From Vicia villosa (lineage: Eukaryota > Streptophyta > Magnoliopsida > Fabales > Fabaceae), in the NCBI RefSeq assembly GCF_029867415.1, contig NC_081183.1:145944798-146008797 (forward strand): 64,000 nucleotides of DNA, written 5' to 3'. Below, one piece after another: positions 27,481 through 40,482 of this stretch. The notes beneath the pieces were generated by a model. It was not told the origin of the DNA, did no database searches, and saw only the letters and a program-made list of their open reading frames with translations. A program made the translations under genes and the position numbers. How positions within the stretch are numbered: position 1 is the stretch's first letter; every line of letters starts with the position of its first letter.

Positions 27481-30250
27481 TCCTTAAACTTATACTTAGA
27501 CGTGATAATAATGACATGGGAAAACATAGGTGAAAAGATTCTAATCTAAGTGGCTTTTTGTGTTTGGTTTTACTTATGGAATTTTCCTATAAATAAGAAT
27601 TATCACATTCATTTGTGTCTTTTCATCTCATTTTCCTTCTTCAATGTGTGAACTCATGTTTCTTCACTGCTATATTTTCTATGTCCTGTTTCTTTGGTTG
27701 GATTCCATCATGTTTTTTTGTGTTGATGTGGATAATTTTAGTAAACACATTTATTTCTTTTTTTCACGTGTTCTTGAATTGTGCGTTTGTATGTGAGGTT
27801 TTCAGTGTGGATATCGATTGTAGTGCGAGCCTTCACTTATGGCGCAGTAGTTTCTTCTCATGATGGCATTGACCTCTTACCTCTTTACTTAGTATTTCTT
27901 GTTGCCGTAGGAGATTTATACGTACAGTTAGTGGAAAAATGTATATTTTGGCGAGACAATGTTAATGTCTAGTGCATCCCATTTGGGCAAACATTTATGA
28001 GTGAACTTCATTAGTATCCCTTAATGATCTTGTTGTACTTGCAGACTTAACGATCTTGTAAAAACCCCTCAATCGACTTTACCTTGGTTTCCATTCCATT
28101 TAATATGAGATCCATATAGCTTGCAATATTTTGACCCTTTGATGAACTTTGGGAAGCTTGAGGAATAAGTCGTCGTCCTCTATGGTGTTGATCGGATATG
28201 TGGGTTTCTTTTGGACAAAAGTGATGGTCGATGATTTTGATAGTGAATGCCCGAGGATTTCGTTCACAGAGTCAAAATGGGGGTTGGAAATCTCATAGAC
28301 AAAAAAGTTAGAAGTTAGTATTACACCAACCAAAAGTTAGAAGTTAGAAGTTAGAAGTTAGAAGTTACAAGCTGATGAGTTTTCTATGTTGTATTGTTTT
28401 TCGGTGCACTCATTTCCAATTTCTTTGTACCGCCCAACAAAGCACTAGAGGAAAGCGTATCCATGTTCTCGATTTTGGATGTATGATGTTTTTTTTGGGA
28501 TCATGGCTTCTGGTTTCCTTTCATGAATCTATTGTTGGCTCTCTCACATATTTATCCTATGTTTTAGACCCATATTTGAGACTTTCAACATATATTTGGA
28601 AATTAAAAGGCTGTGTGGAATCATTGAGTAGGCGGATCTCACCATGCCTCATATATTATATTTTCTTCCTTTCCTCCTCCTGAAGGATGATTCTACTCTC
28701 ACTTTAAGTGTGTACTAACTTTTTTGGTAATAAAACGTATTGGTTCTTCTTGTTCCTTAATTCTATCATCTTGCAGCTAACATGGCAGATGCTAAGATCT
28801 ATCTCGTCTAAAAAACGTTGCCACAATGTACCGTAATAATGATAGAAGGTTGTCTCTACCTTCCAAGTGAGTGGAATCTTGAGATTATGATTTCTGATCA
28901 TAAAAGTGACTCCAGGTTTCTTTCTTTGGTCGTGGCTCCTATTCCTATAGATCCATAAAAAATTCGACCCTCCGTCCCGGAAGCAGACACCAATTGGTGT
29001 TTAATTTGTGATCCCTGGGTCATGAGTTTGCACTTGCAACCTGTATGTCCCATATGTCTCTCTTATGACTTTAATTTGTTACTCTCTTACGTCGGATACT
29101 GCTTTGTCAACCAGGGAGAAGAATCTCTCTAGAGAATTAAGGCAGGCAGCCTGGAAGAGGTGTGTAGGAAATTGAGACAATGAGACATGTTGGAGTTACG
29201 GTTTTCCCAAGAGAGCTTAGATAAGACCACAAAAGTTTACCAAATGTTGGAAAGATATTTCAAAAAGCAAATCTTGTTTCCTAATGAAGAAAAAAGTAAG
29301 GTCGATGCCATGGTGTCAATCGGTATTGATCATTAGAAAATACTGGATGCTCAACTATTAACCTCAGAGAATAGGGTTTCAATTCTTAGATTGAAAAATG
29401 TACTTTTCAAGAAACATGTTGACAAGGTCAAACTCTTGGATGCTGAAAATAAAGTTGTTTTGTTGGTTGTATAAAATGCTGGATTAAAGAGGATTCATTA
29501 AAAAGCACATCTTCAAGATGAATGGAAGATTTATGCACTGACATTTGAAGCTCTTTTTCTTGGTCCGTTATTCTCTGAATATGAGGCAAATATTACTTCT
29601 TTTAGTATTTATAGCTCTGAAAATGCCCTGTTCCCATATCCCATTATTGAACCCCAATATAATTTGAAGATCAAGAGTTTGGATGCTTGTAAAAGCATGA
29701 TAAGTGATAAGATTGAGTGAATATCAGCTTTCAGACATACGTGCCACCTTTATTTGTGCTATATCTATGGGATTAGCGATATGAGATAAATTTTTTTGTA
29801 ACATGAACACTGTTTTGTGGGGCTTACCCCGACATATGGTCTACTTTGACGCTTTGTTTCTTTCTTTATGTGCTTTTATTTGCATGAAATTACATAATTA
29901 CTCAGCTTGTATGATTTGAAACAAAGGCGTTTGCCCTTTTCTAGCTGTCATTGCCTTCTTGTTTTGAGACGACCAATGTTGTTTATGGTTTTGAGAGGAT
30001 TAAGGCCATTTATCTTGATAGAAATTGATTTTGATTTCCTTACGTATGATATTTGTTATCTTTGTTTCTTGCTGCGGTGGAGTTCCATAATTGGTATGTT
30101 CCCGACAAAGGGATACACTTTGTCTGACTCAAACCCAGGCTTCAACCATGGAAATGGGGTAAATCGTTTAAGAACGACCATATGCCTTTTTCAGCGATGA
30201 GTTGGGTAGTGAGGTCTTCTTGCCATTATATGTGGCTTTATTTATCATCT
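27481..30250 (+). pseudogene. Degenerate coding-like tract, family not recognised
   Basis: Several frames on + read as broken protein, notably about 29132-29720, a Lys/Glu/Leu-rich, coiled-coil-like stretch interrupted by at least four stops, and 28375-28683 (102 codons). Base composition is less AT-rich than the surrounding spacer. It could be a decayed retrotransposon gag/pol or a host pseudogene. I cannot name the family. No LTRs or TIRs were found around it. Confidence 0.35.
28334..28368. repeat. Heptanucleotide repeat (GTTAGAA)n
   Basis: Five near-perfect AGTTAGA units; two more upstream at about 28307-28320 suggest local slippage. Confidence 0.9.
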
Positions 30251-30261
30251 ATATAGATAGT

Positions 30262-30440
30262 TTTTTTTTATAAGCAAAATTATATTATCAATAATATTGA
30301 GTACAAGGGGTATTCAACCCGGTACATATAGAATACGCTCAACAAAACTTATATAACATAGATAAAATTTAAGGGAGTTTGGAACCAATTATAGAATGAC
30401 GAACACCTTCCCCCTCTCGTGCCGATAGCTTGCTTGCCAA
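30262..30440 (-). mobile_element. Probable LINE 3' end
   Basis: On the minus strand: GGGTTGAATACCCCTTGTACTC, then ATTGATAATATAATTTTGCT and a terminal A-run (plus-strand poly-T at 30260-30270), as in plant L1-type LINE tails. 5' truncated; no RT domain is left. Confidence 0.5.
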
Positions 30441-31480
30441 AATTGTTGATAGTGATGTTCTTTGTTTGTTGGAGCATTTATAAGGGCTTTACTGCTTTAC
30501 TTCGTCGTTTAGCGATTCTATGGTATTTCCATTTCGGAGAAACTTAATTTTCTAAATATTTTTACCTGATCATGATGTGTGAGAAAAGAAAGTTTCAATT
30601 GATTAATAATGATAAATGCAAGATGGAATTAAAAGGGGGTGACAAGGTTTATTTCAACATAAAGAAGATTGAAATAAACATAAAGAAATATAAAATCTAA
30701 AACTTGCATTCTTCGTTGTCGGGACCTAACTAATTTATAAAGTTTCAACTTCAGTCCTTCTGCTTGCAGTGGCCTTCGATCCACCTATATATATATTGGT
30801 GTCAAATGGGTCGAGGTGGGTGGTGCGTTGTGGTTGACCTTAATAACTTACTAGCTCCAGATCAACGAGGACATTTGGATTTCTGATTTTTTTGTTGTTG
30901 TTCACCATTTCGACATTGATTAATGTGATAAAATATTGACAAATATTTTCATAGATGACACAAGTATGGTCTAGAGGTAAATATGAGAAATTGCTAATCC
31001 CTTCCAAGTTTAGTTTGATGTAGGGGAGGGAGTAGTTGTAACACTCTGACACTTAAGAGATCATCGAAAATAAGAAGTATTTTTAGGATAAAATTGTTTG
31101 TCCTTGATTTGACATCTTACTTCCCGTAGGATCCTAAAATTTGAGAACATAAAACCTTCTCCACAAAACATATTTGTTAAAAGAAACTTTTACATTATGA
31201 CCCTAAAATTTGAGAACATAAAACCTTACGTAGAACATATTTGTTAAAAGAAACAATTGTTTGGATAAAATCCATCCTGCAATCATCTTTGTTCCATGAT
31301 TAAGTGGTCTTCTAAGGCATATCCATGTTTGTTCCTAAGGCTTTAGAACCTTTCTTGAAACCATAATTAAAATAATGACATCTTTGGTCTGACGTCATTA
31401 ATTTGATGTTAATGGTTTATGGTCGGTTGTCTTCCTTAAAAAATTGTAGCACTTAAAGGATTCTGTATTGAGAGTTTCTT
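30441..31480. other. Spacer, no gene supported
   Basis: AT-rich. A direct repeat (CCTAAAATTTGAGAACATAAAACCTT and neighbours) occurs at 31132 and 31201, 69 bp apart. Nothing else recognised. Confidence 0.4.
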
Positions 31481-31489
31481 AATCCACCC

Positions 31490-32165
31490 TATCGGGTTTA
31501 AAAATACGCTATGCAATTCCGAAAATGGCCCTCGGAAAACTGAAAATACATTTCTGACTTTCTGTTATGCACCCTCACACATACTGTTCTTTTGTTTTTG
31601 AAATAACGCCATATTTTACGACTAAATTTATTTCAGAAATGCATTTTCGAAAATTTCTCAAAATGCTGCAAGTGACCGAAAAAGCTTACTGTCATCTATC
31701 TACACATAATTAAGCAGCTTCTTTCCAAAAAGGCAAAAGGTTCTTTCTCAAAACCAGAGCATTTTGCTGCTGCCATATGATGAACATTAATAACACTATT
31801 TTGTACTGTTTGTATACATTGTTTTGGTTAATTTATGCAGTCTAGATTTGTGTTTTAAAAAATATGAAGGGGTGTCAAATATTGGCCATGGCCTGACATC
31901 GGTGGTGGGTTTTTTGGCACTCCGCTATGGCTGAAATTATGACGGATGGTAGCTCCATATGTGGATATAAAACTAGGAATCAGAAATGCATTTCCGTAAA
32001 TTTTCAGAATTGCAATTTTAAAATAAATTAAGTTGTACCGGATGTATCTCAAATTTGAAAAAAATTGTACGTGCATGAGTGCATTCTGAAAACGCATTTC
32101 CGGTTTTTAAGAGTATTTTTAAAATTTCGCTAGAAAAACATAGGGTAGGTTAAAAAATCCCCTTA
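31490..32165. mobile_element. Putative MULE-like non-autonomous element
   Basis: Outer segments AATCCACCCTAT (31481-31492) and the reverse complement of ATAGGGTAGGTTAAAAAATC (32140-32159) are similar, and both halves carry GCATTTCCG/CGGAAATG-type motifs like those around the MAIN-LIKE pseudogene (56880-57530). Ends and TSD are not exact. No transposase. Confidence 0.4.
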
Positions 32166-32199
32166 TGTATTTAGGCGGGTGATCAATGATCACTCAAAT

Positions 32200-32560
32200 G
32201 TGAGATTTCACACGTGTTGACGAAAGGTCGGTGGTGAAATCCATGGATACGTTCTGTCATATTTGGAAAGATACTGGAAGAGGTTTCAAGAGGCCAAATG
32301 CTTTCTAATTTGAATGTATGACATTTGAATGTTTGATAGGTGATGCATGCAGACACAGATTCCATAACATCTTGTGCAAGGCGTGGTAAGTCGAATAAGG
32401 CATCCAAGCAAACCAGGGTGCCGCGTACCCAGGAACGACCTCCAATGGGAATCTCGTGGAAATTTTGTAATTGAGGTCCGAACTCAGACTGCAATGGAAT
32501 AAGAAGTCTATCTTAGTAGTAGAGGATACCCCTATTTGAAGGAAAAAGTAGTAGCATGAA
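32200..32560 (-). pseudogene. Ty3/gypsy integrase fragment
   Basis: The minus-strand frame contains FHEIPIGGRSWVRGTLVCL, LAQDVMESVSACITYQTFK and, after a frameshift, VSMDFTTDL. These align with the H2C2 zinc-binding head of gypsy integrases (EFH...GGH.G...WP.M..DV...V..C..CQ..K) and with the start of the integrase core (SMDFI..LP). One zinc-ligand Cys is changed to Tyr. No LTRs found nearby; a relic. Confidence 0.72.
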
Positions 32561-33211
32561 GTGGTTGGGGCTAGAACTTAGTGGAAAAGGTAATACCTGC
32601 AGGGCGTGGGACATAAAAATAACATAACTGATTTAAAATAAAGGTCCTACTGAAAGAAAAAAAACAGAGGAAATTATTGATGATAGTGGGGCAACTATTC
32701 TAGACATAAAAGTTTTGGAAGATGTGAACATACTTTTTTAGGAGTGTGATTAATGTAGGGTATTATTGGTAATGGCTCGGCATGACAGTATGGGTGGATC
32801 CAATGACAATGTTAAACATGAATCTGCAAATTCAGGGGCAAGAAGCATGGGATGCTGTCAATAAGATGGAGCCCTTCAAAGTGATAAGAGAGATGTTATA
32901 GGTCAACTGAATAAAGGACATAGTATAATCTATGAACATAACAATAAATATAAAGATGGATAAAATAGGAGCATGTGGTGTTGAGATTGCCCACTTATCT
33001 TGAGTCCCTAATTCTACAACATTCAAGTACCAATGAAAGATACACACAGAATGGAGAAGATTTAACAGTTTTATGCTTTTTCCAACTACCAAATGAGCCA
33101 CACTTCCTAAAAACTATAATTCAGATAAATGTTCAACATGTAAATTGCAATTAGGGCATCAAACTCCAATAACTTATTTTCAAATTCTTCATCATTTCAC
33201 ATTCTTCGTCA
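32561..33211. other. Intergenic / 3' flank of MPC copy A
   Basis: The MPC-A 3' UTR on the minus strand should start at 33211 and run left. Plus-strand TTCAAATTCTTCATCATTTC (33179-33198) resembles the corresponding flank of copy B (58062-58080). No other gene. Confidence 0.4.
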
Positions 33212-35883
33212 TCATTCTTTTGCTACAACCTCCTCCTCTGGGAAATAATCTTGCCTGGGAAGTAGTAGATCACGAGTTAATAGTGTTTCAACATGCAGAT
33301 ACAAAACAGTACCAAAATCAATCTTTGCAACAGCACCAAATATATCAATGGCTATCACATAAGGTTAATCTAAAAAAAAGAGGATGTTTTTCAATTGAAA
33401 TTGTAATTTGTCCTTCTATGTTGCTTTTCAGGATTTTCAAGAAAATGCCAAAATTTGATTTTAAAATAAATTCAATCCAACCCTCTGAATCAACAGGCAT
33501 ATTTTTGGGCCCATGAACATTGAATCACAAAGTAGCAAATTAGCAAACTCACAGAAGCTTCACATAAATACTGATAAATATCACTTACCGCAATTTGCGT
33601 GAGAGTTGGTATATGCCGGTTCCTGCCATTGCAACATTAACACTAAAAAGATTCCAATTTTTCTGCAACATCAAAAGTATTTGCCACTAACATATGAGGA
33701 TTACGGAAAAGTGTATTGCACATAGAACCTAAAATAATTTTACATTCCTAATAATATTCAGAAACTAATATATGTAGTAGTTCTCAATTTTCCTACTCTT
33801 ACTTTTTCCAGCCATTATGATCAGTAAGAAAATGTTCATTTAGTAATTGTCTGGCAGCTAAATAGTACCTAAAAGTTGCCGTGTAAACAGAGATTAAAAC
33901 TATTGTATACTCTATGTTTAATATTAAGCCTAGGATAAGGTTTTAATTTCTTGGCAGACACGCATACATTCAGGGAGGGAGCTGATTGGTATACGATAAA
34001 AATTCAGACAAAGCAAACATCAGTAAGGTTTAAAGTCTAGAAAAAACCAAAGATTATGGAGGAAGTGATAAATGCCAAAGAAAATCATATTATTTATCGC
34101 GTAATTTAACTAGGCAACAAAAAAACTGGAATACAAGTATAGTCTTTATAGATTCTGCATTGCATGTTATAGTCAAACTGATGTTAGAGAATTAACAAGT
34201 TAGGTATGCCATACTCTTGGAAGAGAGAAAATGCAATTACAAACCAGAATCATACACACATCACATATAGTGATGAAGGTGTGAAGTGAAACTTTGCTTG
34301 CATTGAAGTTCCACAAATGATCCTGAGTCCGCTAAATTTTCAATTTTTCATGAAGTAGTCAAAAGTAATCTGTCTTTGAGAGAGAAAAAAAACTTACTGG
34401 AGTGATTACAGTGCTGTAACGCGACCAGATAAGTCCAGTAGCCATGACAGCTGTGTTAAAATAAAAAAGGAATCAGCAATGTATAGATGTAAATAAAAGG
34501 CAATACACGACAATATATGCTAAGATCTGCTTGCAACATGAATACACTACATTCCGTGAATTCATTCACTTGCACATGGCGGCTCCTTTTAGAGAATCCA
34601 GAAATACACATTCTCACAAGGGTGAGTGATGAGCGAACGCCCGCGGGTGGGTGACAGAGAAGTCTGCAATAGATAACACAAAATGCAGTTATATATGCAC
34701 ATGCATACCTAGTTGCTGAGGATATGAAATCTTCTCAGGTGGTTTTGAAAAATCAGCAATATTGGCAATGCTGATACCCCACTTAAATGTAGGGGCCCAG
34801 AAGTGAACTGCACAAAATAAATAGTCAATTTATGCATCAATAATGCAAGTCAACAATAACACTTTAACACTTGACAACAACATTGGTAATTGGAAACAAA
34901 AAAGAGACAACATTGGTACTAATGCTTAAAGCAACAGACACACACACACACTCTCTTCACTCACTATTATAAGTAAAATTGATATATTTTTTTACTACGA
35001 AGCACAGACACCAAACCACTACACTGACACGCCGACACATGTATTAATTTGAAAACTAAATAAATTAAACTTAATTACAAGTGTCAGTGTTAGTTTCGAT
35101 CACCAACACTGACGTATTTTTTCAGAAGTGTTGGTGCTAGAGAACTTTTTTGAACAGTTGATGTATAGACTAATATATAAACCAAATACATCAACATATG
35201 AATGAACTAAAAAAAGTCAAATTTGCTTAAAATAGTGATAAGAGGGTCTATGCAGAATACATAAATCTTCACTATCTTTTTTTATCTACAAAAAGGCTAA
35301 ATTAAGCTACCTTCACTCATCATACATGCAACAATTTCCTTCTATAATTCTAAATCTTTGATAGTATGAATAATAAGAATTGTGGTTAGGTCTAACCCAT
35401 CCCTACAAAACCGGTTTGTAGGGTGAGAATTGCCCCCATTTATAAGCATATGCTCAAGTCATATATTGTCTAATAAGAAACTCTAACAATAAAATAATAA
35501 GCAAAATCCTAAATTAAAATGAAATAAGAACAGAAACTAATAAACAAATCCCCAATTTCTAATAACAACTTTTTGCATCCCTTCACCCTAAAAATAACCC
35601 CTTTTCTACAAAGCAATCAAAGGCCAGATTAAGCATTGACCTTCCAATAAATCAGTAATCAGGAATCAAACATTTACCATCTAATTAATCTTAATCACTA
35701 ATTAGGGATCCAAATCAAATAGCTGCTATATATATAATCAGAGATACCGTATCAATGGAAAAACAACAAATTCACAAACAAAAACACAAAGCGATACGAA
35801 AAAACCCGAAAAACGTGAAGTAACTGACTGGTTTTTGGTCCGGCAGGGTGATTCCAAAAGGCTTGAAGCTTTGAAGTCGCCAT
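33212..35883 (-). CDS. MPC: Mitochondrial pyruvate carrier subunit, MPC2/MPC4 type, copy A (5 exons)
   Basis: Inner-membrane carrier subunit that works as a heterodimer to import pyruvate into the matrix. Exons on minus: 35883-35829, 34807-34709, 34450-34398, 33662-33589, 33254-33212; every intron is GT...AG; 324 bp gives 107 residues plus TGA. N-terminus MATSKLQAFWNHPAGPKT; signature HFWAPTFKWGISIANIADF (20-38), first membrane helix; SYPQQLAVMATGLIWSRYST (46-65), second; PKNWNLFSVNVAMAGTGIYQ (69-88), third; short charged tail ending EEVVAKE. The length matches plant MPC3/MPC4 proteins (about 105-110). An in-frame upstream ATG (35949) would add 22 residues, but MATSKLQ is the conserved start and is shared in form with copy B. 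No frame damage. Confidence 0.95.
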
Positions 35884-36927
35884 GAAAGGAATCCTTCTTA
35901 TCTTCTCCGATTGAAATTGAATTGGATTTGGTTTCAGCTTCTTACTCAACTTAGAGAAACTATATTATTTATAATTATAATGTTATTATATTTTTTTTAT
36001 GGGCCATGATAACGTCTCAGAACATGCTTTAAAGATTCAAAATAAAAAAAGTATTTATAATGAATTGAATTTACATATTTTTTAAAAATTTATTATTTTT
36101 TAAATGAACTAGTGGCCGAGATATCATGCTTTAAAAATGAATAATTAACATATCATAGGTTTATATTACTGTACAATTATTTAATTATTTCTATTTTTCT
36201 ATTAATTTTTTTTTTATTCCTAAAACATTCGTTAACTTTTTCTTTATACTAAAATCCAAATCCTCGTGAAACACACACTCTTAATTTTATATTTAATATG
36301 TAAAGTTATTATGGTAAAATGTAGTATTTAATGATATTTATTTATTTTGTATGTACAAATCGGTTTAATATCGTCTACTGTTTTTGAGAATTTCATGTGT
36401 CAGACAGTCGATTCAGATTTTTTTCTCACTCTTGTTAGGGTCATGATTCATGAAATAATAGTATATGTATTAGCTAATATTTAAAAATAGTAAAATTCTA
36501 CTATCTTTGAATTAAATTAAAATTTTTAAAGATAAATACATAAAATGGATTTTTTTTTTTATATAAATTGTTAGTTGATTCAATGAAAATTAAAGTAAAT
36601 GGATTTTTTTTATATAATTTGTTAGTTGGTTCAATGAAAATTAAAGCAGTGATAATAGATGCTGTATTTAGTGAGTAGGATTATGATTTAAGTCCATTAA
36701 TCGAAAGAAGACTCCAATGAAAATTGAAATTATTTGATGTGAGAAGTGTTATATGAAAATTTGATAAATATTAATTTTTTTTAGTAAATATGAAAAAGAT
36801 AATAAATAAAAAGATAAAAAAAATATTAATGATAAAGAAATAGAAATTAGTGCACTATAATATAATATATAAAATTAATAATAAAATCAAAGTTTTTCTA
36901 TGGGCAAATTGAAGAACATAATAAATA
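35884..36927. other. 5' flank of MPC copy A and AT-rich spacer
   Basis: A 5' UTR is expected upstream of 35883 (CAATTTCAATCGGAGAAG on minus). Beyond about 36000 the DNA is over 75% A+T with no recognisable feature. Confidence 0.4.
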
Positions 36928-37249
36928 ATGTTATTATTTAAATTTTATTACTCTTCTGAATACTTGCAGTGAGTTTTTTTTTTTTTTGATAAATTATACT
37001 TGCAGTGAGTTGTTAAAGTAATAATTGATCTTTAATTTAATGATTGCATATCTTTTCTTAATTATAAAATTTTGATAGAAAATTTAATGTTATTATTTAA
37101 ATTTTATTACTCTTCTGAATACTTGCAGTGAGTTTTTTTTTTTTTGTTTTGATAAATTATACTTGCAGTGAGTTGTTAAAATAATAATTGATCTTTAATT
37201 TAATGATTGCATATCTTTTCTTAATTATAAAACTTTGATAGAAAATTTA
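36928..37249. repeat. Tandem duplication, 159-bp unit
   Basis: 36928-37086 and 37087-37249 are nearly identical, differing mainly in poly-T length (about 14 versus 11 plus a TTTTG insertion). Within each unit ACTTGCAGTGAGTT also occurs twice, about 40 bp apart. Confidence 0.95.
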
Positions 37250-38459
37250 GATGATTTTTCTCCATTATTCTATTGAGTGATGACCCCTAAGTGGAGTCAC
37301 ACAACTTAAAGAAAAAGAAGCAATGTCTTAAAAGTAATGGATTTGGTTGGTATTGGCCCTTGTACATATAAGAAAAGAAAGGAGATTTGAAATTACTAAC
37401 CAGAAAAAGAAAGGAGATTTGAAATCACTAATTATTTTGATAATTATTTTGATATATTTTATAAGGAGTTATAATTTTTCTAATTTTTTTTAATATTTTA
37501 TTTTTATGAAAGTGTTATTTTTTTGTTTAATTTTCACCTTTAATAATGGTGGTAGTTTCCTCATGCTATTATAAAGTTTTTGTGTGTGTGCATTTATCAT
37601 TTTAAATAGTAAAAGATTTTATTAGATTAGATTATGTAATTTTTGTTTTCTCACTTTTAAAAGAAGTTTTTCATATTAAAAATTTGACGTTTCTAATGTG
37701 ATTTTTGTGTGATTATTATGTGATTTAAAGTTGGGTATTGTGTTTGTGTTTAATTGCTTAGGTGTGAGAATATATCTCATCTTAAATATTATTTAACTAT
37801 TATATGATAGATTTGTTATGAAATTAATAAGAAGTAATATAATATAATATAAAAATAGTAATATAATATAATATAAAAATAGAAATGAAGGAGAGAAATA
37901 GAAGAGAGAAATAATACTACGTATTATATTATTTTCATTAGTGTCGATTTTAAGTACAATATAAGTCATATTTATAAGATATATGTAATAAATAGAAAAT
38001 CAATATGAAATCTTCTAATTGTTGGACATCCATAATCATGTTATTTATAACACTCCATCTTGAATGTCCATAAAGAATATGCCTCACTAAAATTTTATTA
38101 GAAAAAACTCCGTGAAACAAATTCTAGTGAAGGAACATTCTTTTTGAAGAAACTACCTTGTTACTAATTAATACAGATTATTACAAACAAGAAAGAAAAT
38201 TTTGGAAGACAATAATCAATTATTTATAATAGTCCTCTTCGGATATTTGTTCATGATATGTCTCGTTAAAACCTTACTAGAAAAACCCAGCAGAAAAAAA
38301 CTTAGTGAAGGAAAAAAGTACATTATTCTTTTAAGAAAAATTCATTTCTCCCTCTCAGCTGAACGAATGCATTTCTCTCCTCAGCTGAATGATTATTTCT
38401 TCGACGATGAAGACCAATCTTTTTGCATTGAAAGGTCTGAAGTATATGTCTGACTTTGT
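37250..38459. other. AT-rich spacer with copia 3'-region remnant
   Basis: A 25-bp direct repeat (AGTAATATAATATAATATAA) lies at 37834 and 37859. From about 38030 the sequence reads like the region downstream of copia pol (AATATGCCTCACTAAAATTTT at 38078, repeated as ATATGTCTCGTTAAAACCTT at 38255), in reverse to the RT relic at 38460-39780. The 83-codon frame 38202-38453 is part of this repeat, not a gene. Confidence 0.45.
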
Positions 38460-39780
38460 TTAAATGTGTCTTCTTGTAGGTGAAGAACTATAACTTGCCA
38501 GTATAGTTATAGAAATTAACATATCATGGTGTGTATAATTAGCAAGATAGATTAGTGCTTGAATTACACTAGGATATGGTACTTCAAGAATAATGCTTTT
38601 TTCATCTTTTTCTCGAGGTCTAAAAGAATCATCTGCACATTCCATGATCTAACCTTATATAGGTAGACAACATACAAGATTTATCCATATAGGAACATTT
38701 TAACATTTTGCTATATACGAGATTTTCTCATATAAAAATATTTTAATTTTTTTTCTATATAACCTTTTTGGTATGTAAAAGTTTCATTTTCTAAATGTTC
38801 ATTTAGTAATGACTTTTTCTTTCCCAAGTCCTTCATCTCAAATAATTTCTTAAAACAATTTATAGCTTTTGGAATCTCTTCAGGAGTTCCAATAATTTTA
38901 TGTCATATACATCGATAACTATTATAGAAAAGTATTTTTTTAGAAATTTTTATAAAAATACAAGGACTTGTGGACTTATTTGTATATCTCTCCCTTAACA
39001 AATATTTATTAAGATAATTATATCACTTGTGTCTATATTTTTTTAACCCATGAAGATACTTGTTCAATTTTATGCCTTATCAGCTGAACTATACAAATAA
39101 GATGTTACAACATCCATCATGTTCAAATCAAGTCATTCATGTGCTACAAGACTAATTAATCAAAAATTAATCGAATCCACTACATGTGAATATGTTTCAT
39201 CAAACTCGATCTCAGGTCTTTGTAAAAATCATTGAGCAACAAATCAAACTTTATACTATTCTTCTTTTGCTTTTTTATAAGAACTCATTTATATCCAATT
39301 GCTTTCACACCTTGAGGTGTTCAAACTACATGCCCAAAATCGAGTCACTTGTAAAGTAAGTTTAATTATTCTTCAATTGAATATATTCATTTTGGCCAAT
39401 TTACACTTTGTCTACAATCTTTGATAGACTTTGACTCATGATTCTTTTTATCATTTATCACTTTTAGCGTTATATTGTATACAACGACATTGTCAATATT
39501 GACTTTATTTTGGTTATCTTAATTTCGGTTTCATCGTATTTCATTCATGACATAATTTAACGAGATTTCTTTATTTCATTTTTCAAGTACTTGATTAGTT
39601 CTTCTGGAACTGAAAAATAAATTATGTCAAAGTGCTCTTAGAATTTTCATATCCTCAATTGAGTCATACTTAACTTTAGTTTCTTTTCTAGGTAGAGGAT
39701 TTTTAACATCGAAACCGACTTTCTTACCACGCTTCAGACGCGACTACAACTCATTTGTAATATTAGATTATCCAATAGAA
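38460..39780 (-). pseudogene. Ty1/copia reverse transcriptase relic
   Basis: Minus-strand fragments match copia RT: FVAQ.FLQRPEIEFDETYSHVVDSI near 39230 (compare copia LVAQGF.Q.PGIDFEETYSPVVD), MDVVTSYLYSSADK near 39090, and near the C-terminus VPYPSVIQALIYLANYTHHD (38545-38604), then LASYSSSPTRRH. Many stops and frameshifts; the YVDD catalytic motif is not preserved. Long decayed. Confidence 0.75.
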
Positions 39781-39925
39781 AATCTATTCAGGCCGAATCA
39801 AATATTTATAATATTCTAAGAGATATTATAAGATATTTATAATATTTTAAGAGATATTATAAGATATTAATATTCTTTTTTATTCTTACAATTAATGAGA
39901 CATGTTTTGAGTTTTGTCATGGATT
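39781..39925. other. Short repeat-rich spacer
   Basis: Contains ATTATAAGATATT-type short repeats (39800-39870). Nothing else. Confidence 0.4.
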
Positions 39926-40434
39926 TGTTGGGTTTTAACAATTATAAATATGTATTTGTTCTGTTATTGTAAGTGTGACAATTTTAGAACTTTATAGCAA
40001 AAAGGAAGAAATAAGAGTTTAGGATTTAAGAAAACATTTTAGAGTTATATAGAAGGATCAGACAATACATTGAAAAACACTTAGGTAAAAAATAGGATTT
40101 GTTCTAGGAAACCTTGAAGGCTATTTTCTTATAACTCTTTTGTAATTTATTGTAACAACTTTTGGAGTATATTGAATTGGAGAACTGTTGTCTCCTTAGA
40201 TGTGAATCATTTGATTGAATTAGGTAAACAAACTTGTTGTGTTTCTCGTCTTCTTTTTATCTTCTTCTGCCAGGTTAATACATTGTCTTATAGCATTAAA
40301 GAGTTACAATTGTTGTAGGCCATTTATTCTGATTGTCATTGTTCTTTGTCCCCACACATCAAATTTTTTGTTGTGATTGGATTCTGAAAAATTTACTCAC
40401 AAGCGATTTTAATTATTCTACCAATTTCACAACA
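39926..40434 (+). mobile_element. 5' LTR of a decayed copia element (tentative ends)
   Basis: Starts TGTTGGGTTTTAACAATTAT and is proposed to end TTTCACAACA at 40434, just before AGTGGCGCCTACCGAAG, which sits where a primer-binding site should be, about 45 bp upstream of the gag start. Contains a typical R/polyadenylation stretch (TTGTAATTTATTGTAACAAC). A matching 3' LTR was not found. Confidence 0.55.
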
Positions 40435-40482
40435 AGTGGCGCCTACCGAAGAGCATAAGGGTATTGTTTACAAGTGAGAACC

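Noticed and set aside
35884..35949. Upstream in-frame ATG of MPC copy A (22 extra residues)
   Set aside because: MATSKLQ-type start is the family start, and copy B begins at the equivalent position.
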